Positions 23,583-31,034 of a stretch of 64,000 bases of DNA are shown here, in pieces (positions within the stretch are counted from its first letter, which is position 1; the number at the start of each line of letters is the position of its first letter). A program made the position numbers and the translations under genes. Below the pieces are notes generated by a model. It saw only the letters and a list, made by a program, of their open reading frames with translations, was not told the DNA's origin and did not search any database. Source of the DNA: Aliitabrizicola sp031408575 (GTDB lineage: Bacteria > Pseudomonadota > Alphaproteobacteria > Rhodobacterales > Rhodobacteraceae); the NCBI GenBank assembly GCA_031408575.1, contig JANNWS010000076.1:3243-67242 (forward strand). The letters run 5' to 3'.

Positions 23583-26306
23583 GTGACCGACACCCCGGAA
23601 GACTCTGACAACACAAGCGAAATGCCCGAACGCCCGGTTTATCACGGGCCGCAGGTTTCCATCGCCGATGAGATGAAGACTGCCTATCTGGACTACGCGA
23701 TGAGCGTGATCGTCAGCCGCGCGATCCCCGATCTGCGCGACGGGCTGAAGCCGGTGCATCGCCGCGTGCTGTTTGCGATGCATGAAACCGGCAACACCCA
23801 TGACAAGTCCTATCGCAAATCGGCGCGCCCGGTGGGTGACACGATGGGCAAGTATCACCCGCATGGCGACGCCTCGATCTATGACGCGCTTGTGCGGATG
23901 GCGCAGCCGTTCAGCATGTCGCTCAAGCTATTGGACGGTCAGGGTAACTTCGGGTCCATGGACGGCGATAACGCTGCTGCCATGCGCTATACCGAAGTAC
24001 GGATGGACAAGCCTGCAGCCTTTCTTCTGGCAGATATCGACAAGGACACCGTCGATTTTCAAGATAACTATGACGGCAAGGACCGTGAGCCCACGGTCCT
24101 GCCCGCCCGCTTTCCCAACATGCTGGTCAACGGTGCAAGCGGCATCGCCGTGGGTATGGCGACCAATATCCCACCGCATAATCTGGGCGAGGTGATCGAC
24201 GCCACGCTTGCACTGATAGCCGATCCCGACATGTCCACCGAGGCGCTGATCGAGATCATCCCTGCCCCCGATTTTCCCACCGGTGGCCTAATCCTGGGAC
24301 GGGCGGGCGCGCGGAAAGCCTATCTTGAGGGGCGCGGCAGCGTCATCATCCGGGCCAAGACGCGCATCGAGGAGATTCGCAAGGATCGTTTTGCTATCAT
24401 TCTGGATGAGATCCCCTATCAGGTGAACAAATCCACAATGATCGAAAAGATCGCCGACATGGTCCGCGAGAAAAAGATCGAGGGCATCGCCCATGTGCAG
24501 GACGAATCCGACCGGATCGGTGTGCGCGTGGTGATCGAGTTGAAGCGCGATGCCACGGCCGAGGTCGTGCTCAATCAGCTTTGGCGCTTTACGCCCATGC
24601 AGACCTATTTCGGTTGCAACATGCTGGCGCTGAACGGCGGCCGCCCCGAGCAGCTGACCTTGCGCGATTTCCTGACGCACTTCCTCAGCTTCCGCGAAGA
24701 AGTTGTGGCACGCCGCACAGCCTATGAACTGCGCAAGGCACGTGAACGCAGCCATATCCTGTGTGGTCTGGCCGTTGCCGTCTCGAACGTGGATGAGGTA
24801 GTCGCCACCATCCGCTCCTCCGCCGATCCGGCCGAAGCGCGCGAGCGGCTGATGACACGGCGCTGGCCGGTAGGCGAGATTGCCGAATACATCCGTCTGA
24901 TCGACGATCCGACCCATACCGTGAACGATGACGGCACTTATAATCTGTCGGAAATTCAGGCCCGTGCGATCCTCGATCTGCGGTTGCAACGCCTCACCGC
25001 ACTCGGGGTGAAAGAGGTCACGGACGAGCTGCAGGAACTGGCCGCCAAGATCCGCGACTATCTGGATATTCTTGGCAGCCGTGACCGGATCATGGCCATC
25101 ATCAGCGCCGAACTGGCCGAAGTGCGTGCGCTTTTCGCCGTGCCGCGGCGCACCGAAATCGTCGACTGGGCCGGCGACATGGAAGATGAAGATCTGATCG
25201 AGCGTGAGGATATGGTTGTTACCATCACCTCTGCCGGCTGGATCAAGCGTACGCCGCTGGCCGAGTTCCGCTCGCAACGGCGCGGCGGCAAGGGACTGTC
25301 GTCGATGGCGACCAAGGAAGACGACGTGGTGACGACGCTCTTCGTCGCCAACACCCATACGCCATTGCTGTTTTTCACAACGGATGGAATGGTTTACAAG
25401 TTGAAGACCTGGCGGCTTCCGTTGGCCGGGCGACAGGCCAAGGGCAAGGCGATCGTCAATATCCTGTCGGTGGAAAACGGCATATCTATTGCCGCCGTCA
25501 TGCCCGTGGATGTGCCGGAAGAAGACTGGGACAACCTTCAGATCGTCTTTGCCACATCCGACGGCGATGTACGCCGCAACGCGCTGGGTGACTTTACCAA
25601 CGTGATGCGAAACGGCAAGATCGCAATGAAGCTGCCGGATGAGGTTCTTCTGGTAAATGCCCGTATCTGTGATGCAAATGACGATGTGATGCTGGTGACG
25701 GCCTTGGGCCGGGCGATCCGCTTCCCGACCACGGATGTGCGGGTCTTCAAGGGCCGCGACTCGACCGGGGTGCGCGGGGTGCGCCTGTCCGACGGTGACA
25801 CGGTCGTGTCGATGTCGGTGATCCGCCATTTCGAAGCCTCCCCCGCTGAACGCGCTGCCTATCTGAAAATGCGCCGCGCGCAGGAAGGTGCCCTGGATGA
25901 CGGCGCCGAGGCCGATGAGGATGAAGAGGCGGTCGAGGCGGGGCAATTGTCGCTGGAACGTTTTGCCCAGATGTCGGCTGCCGAAGACCTGATCCTGACA
26001 ATCACCGCCAGCGGCATGGGAAAACTGTCGTCCAGCCATGACTATCCGGTGCGCGGGCGTGGCGGCCAAGGGGTAAAGGCGATGTCCGGCGGGTCGCGCG
26101 GCGGCACGTTGATCGCCTGTTTCCCGGTTGAACGCAGCGATCAGGTGATGCTGGCCACCTCCACAGGTCAGTCGATCCGCTGCCCGGTCGATGGCATTTC
26201 GTTCCGCTCGCGTTCGGCAGGCGGGGTCAAGGTGTTTGACACCGCTGCGGGGGAAGAGGTCGTCTCGGTCGCGCGCATCGCCGACCAAGGCGAAGACGAG
26301 GCGTGA
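23583..26306 (+). CDS. gyrA: DNA gyrase subunit A
   Basis: A 907-aa type II topoisomerase subunit that with GyrB introduces negative supercoils. The DNA-cleaving Tyr is Tyr136 in AAAMRYTEVRM. The quinolone region reads GKYHPHGDASIYDALVRMAQPF: the residue matching E. coli Ser83 is Ala97, while Asp101 matches Asp87. The C-terminal part carries the beta-pinwheel blades and an acidic insertion (DDGAEADEDEEAVEAG, near residue 775), and the GyrA box QRRGGKG near 567. GTG 23583 starts the protein; a purine-rich GGAAAGAGCGG precedes it. Its stop overlaps the start of the next small gene. Confidence 0.97.
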   Translation: MTDTPEDSDNTSEMPERPVYHGPQVSIADEMKTAYLDYAMSVIVSRAIPDLRDGLKPVHRRVLFAMHETGNTHDKSYRKSARPVGDTMGKYHPHGDASIYDALVRMAQPFSMSLKLLDGQGNFGSMDGDNAAAMRYTEVRMDKPAAFLLADIDKDTVDFQDNYDGKDREPTVLPARFPNMLVNGASGIAVGMATNIPPHNLGEVIDATLALIADPDMSTEALIEIIPAPDFPTGGLILGRAGARKAYLEGRGSVIIRAKTRIEEIRKDRFAIILDEIPYQVNKSTMIEKIADMVREKKIEGIAHVQDESDRIGVRVVIELKRDATAEVVLNQLWRFTPMQTYFGCNMLALNGGRPEQLTLRDFLTHFLSFREEVVARRTAYELRKARERSHILCGLAVAVSNVDEVVATIRSSADPAEARERLMTRRWPVGEIAEYIRLIDDPTHTVNDDGTYNLSEIQARAILDLRLQRLTALGVKEVTDELQELAAKIRDYLDILGSRDRIMAIISAELAEVRALFAVPRRTEIVDWAGDMEDEDLIEREDMVVTITSAGWIKRTPLAEFRSQRRGGKGLSSMATKEDDVVTTLFVANTHTPLLFFTTDGMVYKLKTWRLPLAGRQAKGKAIVNILSVENGISIAAVMPVDVPEEDWDNLQIVFATSDGDVRRNALGDFTNVMRNGKIAMKLPDEVLLVNARICDANDDVMLVTALGRAIRFPTTDVRVFKGRDSTGVRGVRLSDGDTVVSMSVIRHFEASPAERAAYLKMRRAQEGALDDGAEADEDEEAVEAGQLSLERFAQMSAAEDLILTITASGMGKLSSSHDYPVRGRGGQGVKAMSGGSRGGTLIACFPVERSDQVMLATSTGQSIRCPVDGISFRSRSAGGVKVFDTAAGEEVVSVARIADQGEDEA

Positions 26307-26632
26307 CGCTGATGGCGGCGCTGGCGGCGGAACTCGCCGCCCGCGCCGTCGCCAGACAGACGATCAGCTATGGCGCGCTGGCCCGCAAACTGGCGATCCC
26401 CGGCCCCGGCAGCATTGCAACGCTGACTGCTGCACTTGAGGAACTGATGGCCGAAGACGCCGCGGCGGGTCGGCCACTGCGTGCCGCTCTTTGCTGCGGC
26501 CGTTTGGGTGACGGGCAACCGGCACTGGGATTTTTCATCACCGCCGCACGCCTTGGCGGGTATTCAGGCCCGCCAGACGGGGCAGAAGCCGCAGCCTTTG
26601 TCGCAGCCGAACGTGCGGCGTTGTTCCACTAG
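26303..26632 (+). CDS. Small hypothetical protein coupled to gyrA
   Basis: A 109-aa alanine-rich protein that I do not recognise. Its GTG overlaps the gyrA stop (GTGA), implying translational coupling; ATG 26312 is the alternative start. The segment TISYGALARKLAIPGPGSIATLTAALEELM looks like a helix-turn-helix or winged helix, distantly recalling the DNA-binding part of alkyltransferase-like proteins, and it is followed by a short strand-rich part with GFFITAARLGGY. No transmembrane segment or signal peptide. Function unknown. Confidence 0.6.
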   Translation: MTLMAALAAELAARAVARQTISYGALARKLAIPGPGSIATLTAALEELMAEDAAAGRPLRAALCCGRLGDGQPALGFFITAARLGGYSGPPDGAEAAAFVAAERAALFH

Positions 26633-26661
26633 ACCACAGGCTGGTCGGCCCACCATAAAGT

Positions 26662-26684
26662 TTACCAATTAACTAACTGGTAAC
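26662..26684. promoter_or_regulatory. Dyad with near-consensus CtrA-type box
   Basis: An imperfect palindrome with outer arms TTACCA and TGGTAA contains TTAA-CTAACTG-GTAAC, one mismatch from the CtrA pattern TTAA-N7-TTAA. It lies about 110 bases before the outer-membrane-like protein gene in a markedly A+T-rich gap. ctrA itself is 9 kb away. Role inferred from pattern only. Confidence 0.35.
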
Positions 26685-26794
26685 ATTATACTTTTATTAA
26701 CTCTACCATTCTGGCACATATTGGGGGCGGCGAATAAACGACCGCCTGCGCCAGAACGGCGCGCCCCACCGCACCAAATAGCAGGTACACCGTC

Positions 26795-27568
26795 ATGCGC
26801 CGTTCCATCCCTTCTGCCGCCGTTCTGGCGGCGACGATCTCGCTCATTCCGGCAACGGGGGCTTTGGCCCAATCGAGCCTTGGCCTGACCTTTGCAGAGG
26901 TTGGTCTGACCGTGGATGGCGGCGATCAGGATGTGCTGATCGGTGGATTTGCCTCGGGCGACTACCGTATTACCGGCGCTCACGGCTTTCAACTTGACGT
27001 GCGGCTGACCGACCGACCGAGCGGTGTTCTTGGGCAGATTGACGGGCATATCTACCTCGCCCCTGGCGATGATCGGAAATACGGCTTCGTGCTGTCGCTG
27101 GCCGACATGGACGGGGTTGAATCCACCATTGCTTCGGCAGGTGTCGAGGGGATGCTGCAACTTGGAGAGAATACCTTTATGTCGGGCCGCGCGGTTCTTG
27201 GCTATGCGCGCCCCGGAAATATTGATTTCATCGGTCTGTCGGGAAGTATGACCCACGCCCTGACAGACCGGACAGCCCTTTTCGCCACGCTGGACGTGGC
27301 CGAATTCGACGAGGAAAGCCTGCGGGCAAATGCCTGGGCCGGGCGGATCGGCATGACATATCAACCCGATGCATTACCCTTTGAAGTGACTACGGCGCTG
27401 GCGGTTGACGGGCTTTCCGGGCGCGACTCGGCTCCAAACGAGGCGCGGCTTGAATTGGGCCTGACCTGGCGCTTTGGTGCCACGGGCGGCGCGCGGCGCA
27501 GCGTTGCGGAACGGGCCTTCAGCGCCACGCAGTATTTTGATCCGCTGTTGCGGCGCGGCCTGTTCTGA
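26795..27568 (+). CDS. Exported protein, probable outer-membrane beta-barrel
   Basis: A 257-aa protein of no family I can name. An N-terminal signal peptide is clear (MRRSIPSAAVLAATISLIPATGALAQ, cut after ALA-Q). The mature part alternates polar and hydrophobic residues in many short strands (YGFVLSLADMDGV, HALTDRTALFATLDVAEF, YQPDALPFEVTTALAVDGL) and ends with LELGLTWRFG plus an Arg-rich tail finishing in Phe, consistent with a small porin-like barrel. The A+T-rich upstream region suggests its own regulated promoter. Confidence 0.65.
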   Translation: MRRSIPSAAVLAATISLIPATGALAQSSLGLTFAEVGLTVDGGDQDVLIGGFASGDYRITGAHGFQLDVRLTDRPSGVLGQIDGHIYLAPGDDRKYGFVLSLADMDGVESTIASAGVEGMLQLGENTFMSGRAVLGYARPGNIDFIGLSGSMTHALTDRTALFATLDVAEFDEESLRANAWAGRIGMTYQPDALPFEVTTALAVDGLSGRDSAPNEARLELGLTWRFGATGGARRSVAERAFSATQYFDPLLRRGLF

Positions 27569-27620
27569 TGGCGGCGCAGGGGTCTTTCCCTGCCCCCGGC
27601 TTTGCCGTAAACCGCACTAT

Positions 27621-28952
27621 ATGAGCGAAATTCTGCATATCGTCGGCGGCGGCATGGCCGGGTCCGAAGCGGCCTGGCAGGCAGCTGAAATGGGCGTGTC
27701 GGTGGTGATCCACGAGATGCGCCCGAAAGTCGGCACCTTTGCGCACCGGACCGGTCACTTCGCCGAAATGGTCTGCTCCAATTCTTTCCGCTCTGATGAT
27801 GATGAGCGTAACGCAGTCGGTCTGCTGCATTGGGAAATGCGCGCGGCGGGCGGTCTGATCATGGAAATGGCCCAAGCGCACCGTCTGCCAGCCGGCGGTG
27901 CGCTCGCGGTCGACCGCGATCCCTTCGCCGCAGCGGTCACTGCCCGCCTTCTGGCACATCCGCTTATTTCATCAGTTTATGAAGAAGTTACAGACCTTCC
28001 TTCAACCGGCCACTGGATTATCGCGACTGGCCCCCTCACCTCGGGCGCGCTTGCCGAAAGCATCCGCGCCGAGACAGGGGCCGCCGCCCTCGCGTTCTTC
28101 GACGCCATCGCCCCCATCGTTTATGCCGAAAGCGTGGATATGTCGGTGGCCTGGATGCAGTCGCGCTATGACAAGGGCGAGACGGCCGAAGAACAGGCCG
28201 CCTACATGAACTGCCCGATGGACCGCGCGCAGTATGAAGCGTTCATCGACGCGCTACTCGCCGCCGAAAAAACCACCTTCCACGAGGGGGAAACGGCAGG
28301 CTACTTCGACGGCTGCCTGCCGATCGAGGTGATGGCCGAACGCGGCCGCGAAACCCTGCGCTTCGGCCCGATGAAGCCCGTTGGCCTGACCAATGCACAT
28401 CGCCCCGATGTCAAGGCCTATGCCGTCGTGCAACTGCGCCGCGACAACAAGCTGGGTACGCTCTACAATATGGTCGGTTTTCAAACAAAGATGAAGCATG
28501 GCGCGCAAGCCTCTGTTTTCAAGATGATCCCCGGACTGCATGAGGCGTCGTTTGCGCGCCTTGGCGGCATTCACCGCAATACCTTCCTTAACTCTCCCAC
28601 GCTGCTAGATGACCGGATGCGTCTGCGCTCGCGCCCCAACCTGCGCTTTGCAGGGCAGGTGACGGGGGTTGAGGGCTATGTTGAAAGTGCCGCGATGGGC
28701 CTTCTGGCCGGGCGGATGGCGGCGGCTGAAATACTCGGTCGCGGCCTTGGCCCACCGCCGCCGGAGACGGCAATGGGCGCGCTTGTGACGCACATTACCG
28801 GCGGGGCGGATGCAAAGACGTTTCAACCAATGAACGTCAATTTCGGCCTGTTCCCGCCAATCGACGCCAAGGGCGGGCGGCGCGGCCGCAAGGACCGCTA
28901 CAAGGCGTATACCGACCGGGCAAAGGATGCCTTTTCGGCATGGCTGGGCTAG
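27621..28952 (+). CDS. trmFO: tRNA (uracil-54-C5)-methyltransferase, folate-dependent
   Basis: A 443-aa flavoprotein that makes ribothymidine at position 54 of tRNA using methylenetetrahydrofolate and FAD/NADPH. The N-terminus ILHIVGGGMAGSEAAWQAAE is the FAD-binding loop, and HFAEMVCSNSFRSD contains the conserved catalytic Cys. The C-terminal PMNVNFGLFPPIDAKGGRRGRKDRY is diagnostic. The ATG at 27621 is used; the longer frame back to 27474 overlaps the preceding gene. Its end overlaps gluQ by 13 bases. Confidence 0.93.
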   Translation: MSEILHIVGGGMAGSEAAWQAAEMGVSVVIHEMRPKVGTFAHRTGHFAEMVCSNSFRSDDDERNAVGLLHWEMRAAGGLIMEMAQAHRLPAGGALAVDRDPFAAAVTARLLAHPLISSVYEEVTDLPSTGHWIIATGPLTSGALAESIRAETGAAALAFFDAIAPIVYAESVDMSVAWMQSRYDKGETAEEQAAYMNCPMDRAQYEAFIDALLAAEKTTFHEGETAGYFDGCLPIEVMAERGRETLRFGPMKPVGLTNAHRPDVKAYAVVQLRRDNKLGTLYNMVGFQTKMKHGAQASVFKMIPGLHEASFARLGGIHRNTFLNSPTLLDDRMRLRSRPNLRFAGQVTGVEGYVESAAMGLLAGRMAAAEILGRGLGPPPPETAMGALVTHITGGADAKTFQPMNVNFGLFPPIDAKGGRRGRKDRYKAYTDRAKDAFSAWLG

Positions 28953-29806
28953 TCACCCGCTTTGCCCCCTCGCCCACCGGCCCGCTGCATCTGGGCCATG
29001 CCTATTCCGCACTGCTGGCGCATGACATGGCGCGGGCGGAGGGTGGCACCTTCCTGCTGCGGATCGAGGATATCGACCGTTCGCGCGCCCGGCCCGCGTG
29101 GGAGGCGCAGATTTACGATGATCTGCGCTGGCTGGGCCTGCGCTGGCCGGACCCGGTGATGCGGCAATCCGACCGGCATGGCATCTATCAGGCCGCACTT
29201 GACGATTTGTGGCGGCGCGGGATGCTGTATGCCTGCACCTGTTCGCGCCGCGATATCATTGAGGCCGCGAGCGCCCCGCAAGAGGGCACACTGCCGCCCG
29301 GCCCCGACGGCCCGGTCTATCCGGGCACCTGCCGCCTGTCCCGGTCCGTAGAACCCCGGCACGCTGATGCCGCCCTGCGCCTTGACATGGCAGCGGCCAT
29401 CAGCGCGCTGAACCTTGCCGCAATCGACTTTACCGAAACCGGGCAAGGGCCGGGGGGCGCGTGCGGCCCCATCAGCCTTGCCCCGCAGGATATGGTGCAA
29501 GATACGGGCGATATCGTGCTGGCGCGGCGCGACATGGGCACGTCCTATCACCTGTCGGTCGTGCTGGATGACGCGACGCAAGGCGTCACCCACGTTGTCC
29601 GCGGCCAGGATCTGTTCGAGGCGACACACATTCATGTCGTCCTTCAACGCCTTATGGCCCTGCCCACTCCGGTTTATCACCACCACCGCCTGATCCGCGA
29701 TGACCAGGGCAAGCGCCTTGCCAAGCGCGACGATGCCCGCGCGCTGTCTTTGTATCGCGCCGAAGGCGCCACCCCGCAGGATATCCGCCGCATGGTCGGG
29801 CTATAG
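28940..29806 (+). CDS. gluQ: Glutamyl-Q tRNA(Asp) synthetase
   Basis: A 288-aa shortened glutamyl-tRNA synthetase without anticodon-binding domain; it attaches glutamate to queuosine in tRNA-Asp. TRFAPSPTGPLHLGHAYSAL holds the HIGH motif (HLGH), and GKRLAKRD is the KMSKS counterpart. Zinc ligands typical of YadB/GluQ are visible: YACTCSRRD and YPGTCRL. The start lies inside the trmFO end, so the two are coupled. It ends in a 6-base overlap with the convergent hisI. Confidence 0.9.
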   Translation: MAGLVTRFAPSPTGPLHLGHAYSALLAHDMARAEGGTFLLRIEDIDRSRARPAWEAQIYDDLRWLGLRWPDPVMRQSDRHGIYQAALDDLWRRGMLYACTCSRRDIIEAASAPQEGTLPPGPDGPVYPGTCRLSRSVEPRHADAALRLDMAAAISALNLAAIDFTETGQGPGGACGPISLAPQDMVQDTGDIVLARRDMGTSYHLSVVLDDATQGVTHVVRGQDLFEATHIHVVLQRLMALPTPVYHHHRLIRDDQGKRLAKRDDARALSLYRAEGATPQDIRRMVGL

Positions 29807-30157
29807 CGGCGCCATGATTTCGGCCTCGATCCCGTCGCGCAGCGCCGTGTAAAAACACGACCGCCGGTTGGTGTGGCACGCAGGCCCCGTCTGATCGACC
29901 AGCAGCAGCAAGCAATCTCGATCGCAATCGACCCGCAGTTCGAGCAGGCGCTGCACATGGCCCGACGTCTCGCCCTTGGCCCAAAGTGCGGCGCGCGAGC
30001 GCGACCAGTAAGTGACCTGCCCCGTCGCCAGCGTCTGCGCCAGCGAAGCCGCATTCATCCACGCCATCATCAGCACTTCGCCGGTCGCATGATCCTGCGC
30101 TATGGCAGGGATCAGCCCTGCGGCATCATATTTCAGGCTGGTTGGATCAAAGGCCAT
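29801..30157 (-). CDS. hisI: Phosphoribosyl-AMP cyclohydrolase
   Basis: A 118-aa monofunctional HisI that opens the adenine ring of PR-AMP in histidine synthesis. It contains GEVLMMAWMNAASL, VTYWSRSRAALWAKGETSGH, the DCDRDCLLLLV Asp/Cys metal site and GPACHTNRRSCFY with the zinc-binding Cys. The fused HisE domain found in enteric bacteria is absent. Start ATG 30157 is taken because the six upstream codons are not conserved in type. It stands alone from other his genes here. Confidence 0.92.
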   Translation of the reverse strand: MAFDPTSLKYDAAGLIPAIAQDHATGEVLMMAWMNAASLAQTLATGQVTYWSRSRAALWAKGETSGHVQRLLELRVDCDRDCLLLLVDQTGPACHTNRRSCFYTALRDGIEAEIMAPL

Positions 30158-30244
30158 GCGCCTTCTCCTTTGCAACGGCGGAACCGGGGTCTATCTATGG
30201 ATCATTGGGCGCAGAGGAAAGCCTTTCGGCGGGGCACGGCAAAG

Positions 30245-30694
30245 ATGAGCGACAGCGATCTGATAAAGCTCTATTCCGGGCGTATTCTGGAACTGGCGGC
30301 CGACATTCCACATCTCGGCCGCTTGCCTGCGCCGGACGGCACGGCCAAGCGGCGCTCGCCACTGTGCGGGTCAACGGTTACCGTCGATGTCTGCCTGTCG
30401 GATGGCAAAATCACCGCATTCTCGCAGGATGTGAAAGCCTGCGCGCTGGGTCAGGCGGCGGCATCGGTCATGGCGCGCGCGCTGTGCGGGCGCACCCGCG
30501 CGCAGGTGGAACGGGCGCGCGATGAACTTCGCGCAATGCTGAAAGACGCAGGCCCCATTCCGGCCGCCCCCTTCGAGGGTCTTGAAGTGCTGCTTCCGGC
30601 GCGCGACTACAAGAACCGGCATGCCTCGATCCTGCTGCCGCTGGAAGCGGCCGCAGAGGCGATGCTGGCCGCCGAAAAGACCGCCGACCCGTAA
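30245..30694 (+). CDS. Iron-sulfur cluster scaffold-like protein (NifU/IscU N-terminal family)
   Basis: A 149-aa protein with the U-type scaffold fold: SDLIKLYSGRILELAADIPH opens like IscU, RRSPLCGSTVTVDVCLSDGKI gives the first Cys region, and FSQDVKACALGQAAASVMA gives the second (CALG in place of the usual C-x-SxAS). The third scaffold Cys near the C-terminus is not evident, so cluster assembly ability is uncertain. No iscS or suf gene is nearby. ATG 30245 is preceded by a weak purine stretch. Confidence 0.75.
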   Translation: MSDSDLIKLYSGRILELAADIPHLGRLPAPDGTAKRRSPLCGSTVTVDVCLSDGKITAFSQDVKACALGQAAASVMARALCGRTRAQVERARDELRAMLKDAGPIPAAPFEGLEVLLPARDYKNRHASILLPLEAAAEAMLAAEKTADP

Positions 30695-30727
30695 AAAACC
30701 GCCGCACGTCCAAGCGGACGGCGGCGG
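30693..30727 (-). terminator. Rho-independent terminator
   Basis: On the minus strand CCGCCGC-c-GTCC-gctt-GGAC-gt-GCGGCGG is followed by six T. It lies about 100 bases after the stop of the 40-aa gene and abuts the stop of the convergent scaffold gene, so it probably ends the leftward transcript and may act on both. Confidence 0.75.
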
Positions 30728-30829
30728 TCAGTGGCGTGTCTGGCAAGGCAAGGGTCTGGGGAAGACCCGGCGTTTGGAAGCGTGTCGTTTGGGGAAAAGG
30801 ACAGCGCCCGGCAACAGACCGCAGGCAGT

Positions 30830-30952
30830 TCAGGCAAACAGCGGCAGATTAAGCCCGGCAATCAGCAAGACAAACAACGTGACAACCCCAAGTGCGTCTT
30901 CCGCCATCGTGGCCGAGGAGCGGGCAATAACGGTTCGAATTTCCTTGAGCAT
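30830..30952 (-). CDS. Small 40-aa single-span membrane protein
   Basis: The minus strand encodes a 40-aa peptide beginning MLKEIRTVIARSSATMAED and ending in a hydrophobic helix LGVVTLFVLLIAGLNLPLFA. A strong ribosome-binding site GGGAGG stands 5 bases before the ATG, the upstream DNA is A+T-rich, and a strong terminator follows, so it has all signs of a monocistronic gene. I recall no assigned function. The Arg/Lys-rich N-terminus suggests it stays in the cytoplasm, with the helix in the inner membrane. Confidence 0.7.
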   Translation of the reverse strand: MLKEIRTVIARSSATMAEDALGVVTLFVLLIAGLNLPLFA

Positions 30953-31034
30953 GGCAACCTCCCTTGTTGCCTCTTTGTTCTCATATGATTCGCGTCCTGT
31001 AAAGAACTTTATAAGAACATAACGGAACGAACCA

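Noticed and set aside
24288..26288. A 666-codon minus-strand frame inside gyrA
   Set aside because: Pure shadow of gyrA; His/Gly/Arg-rich translation without domains.
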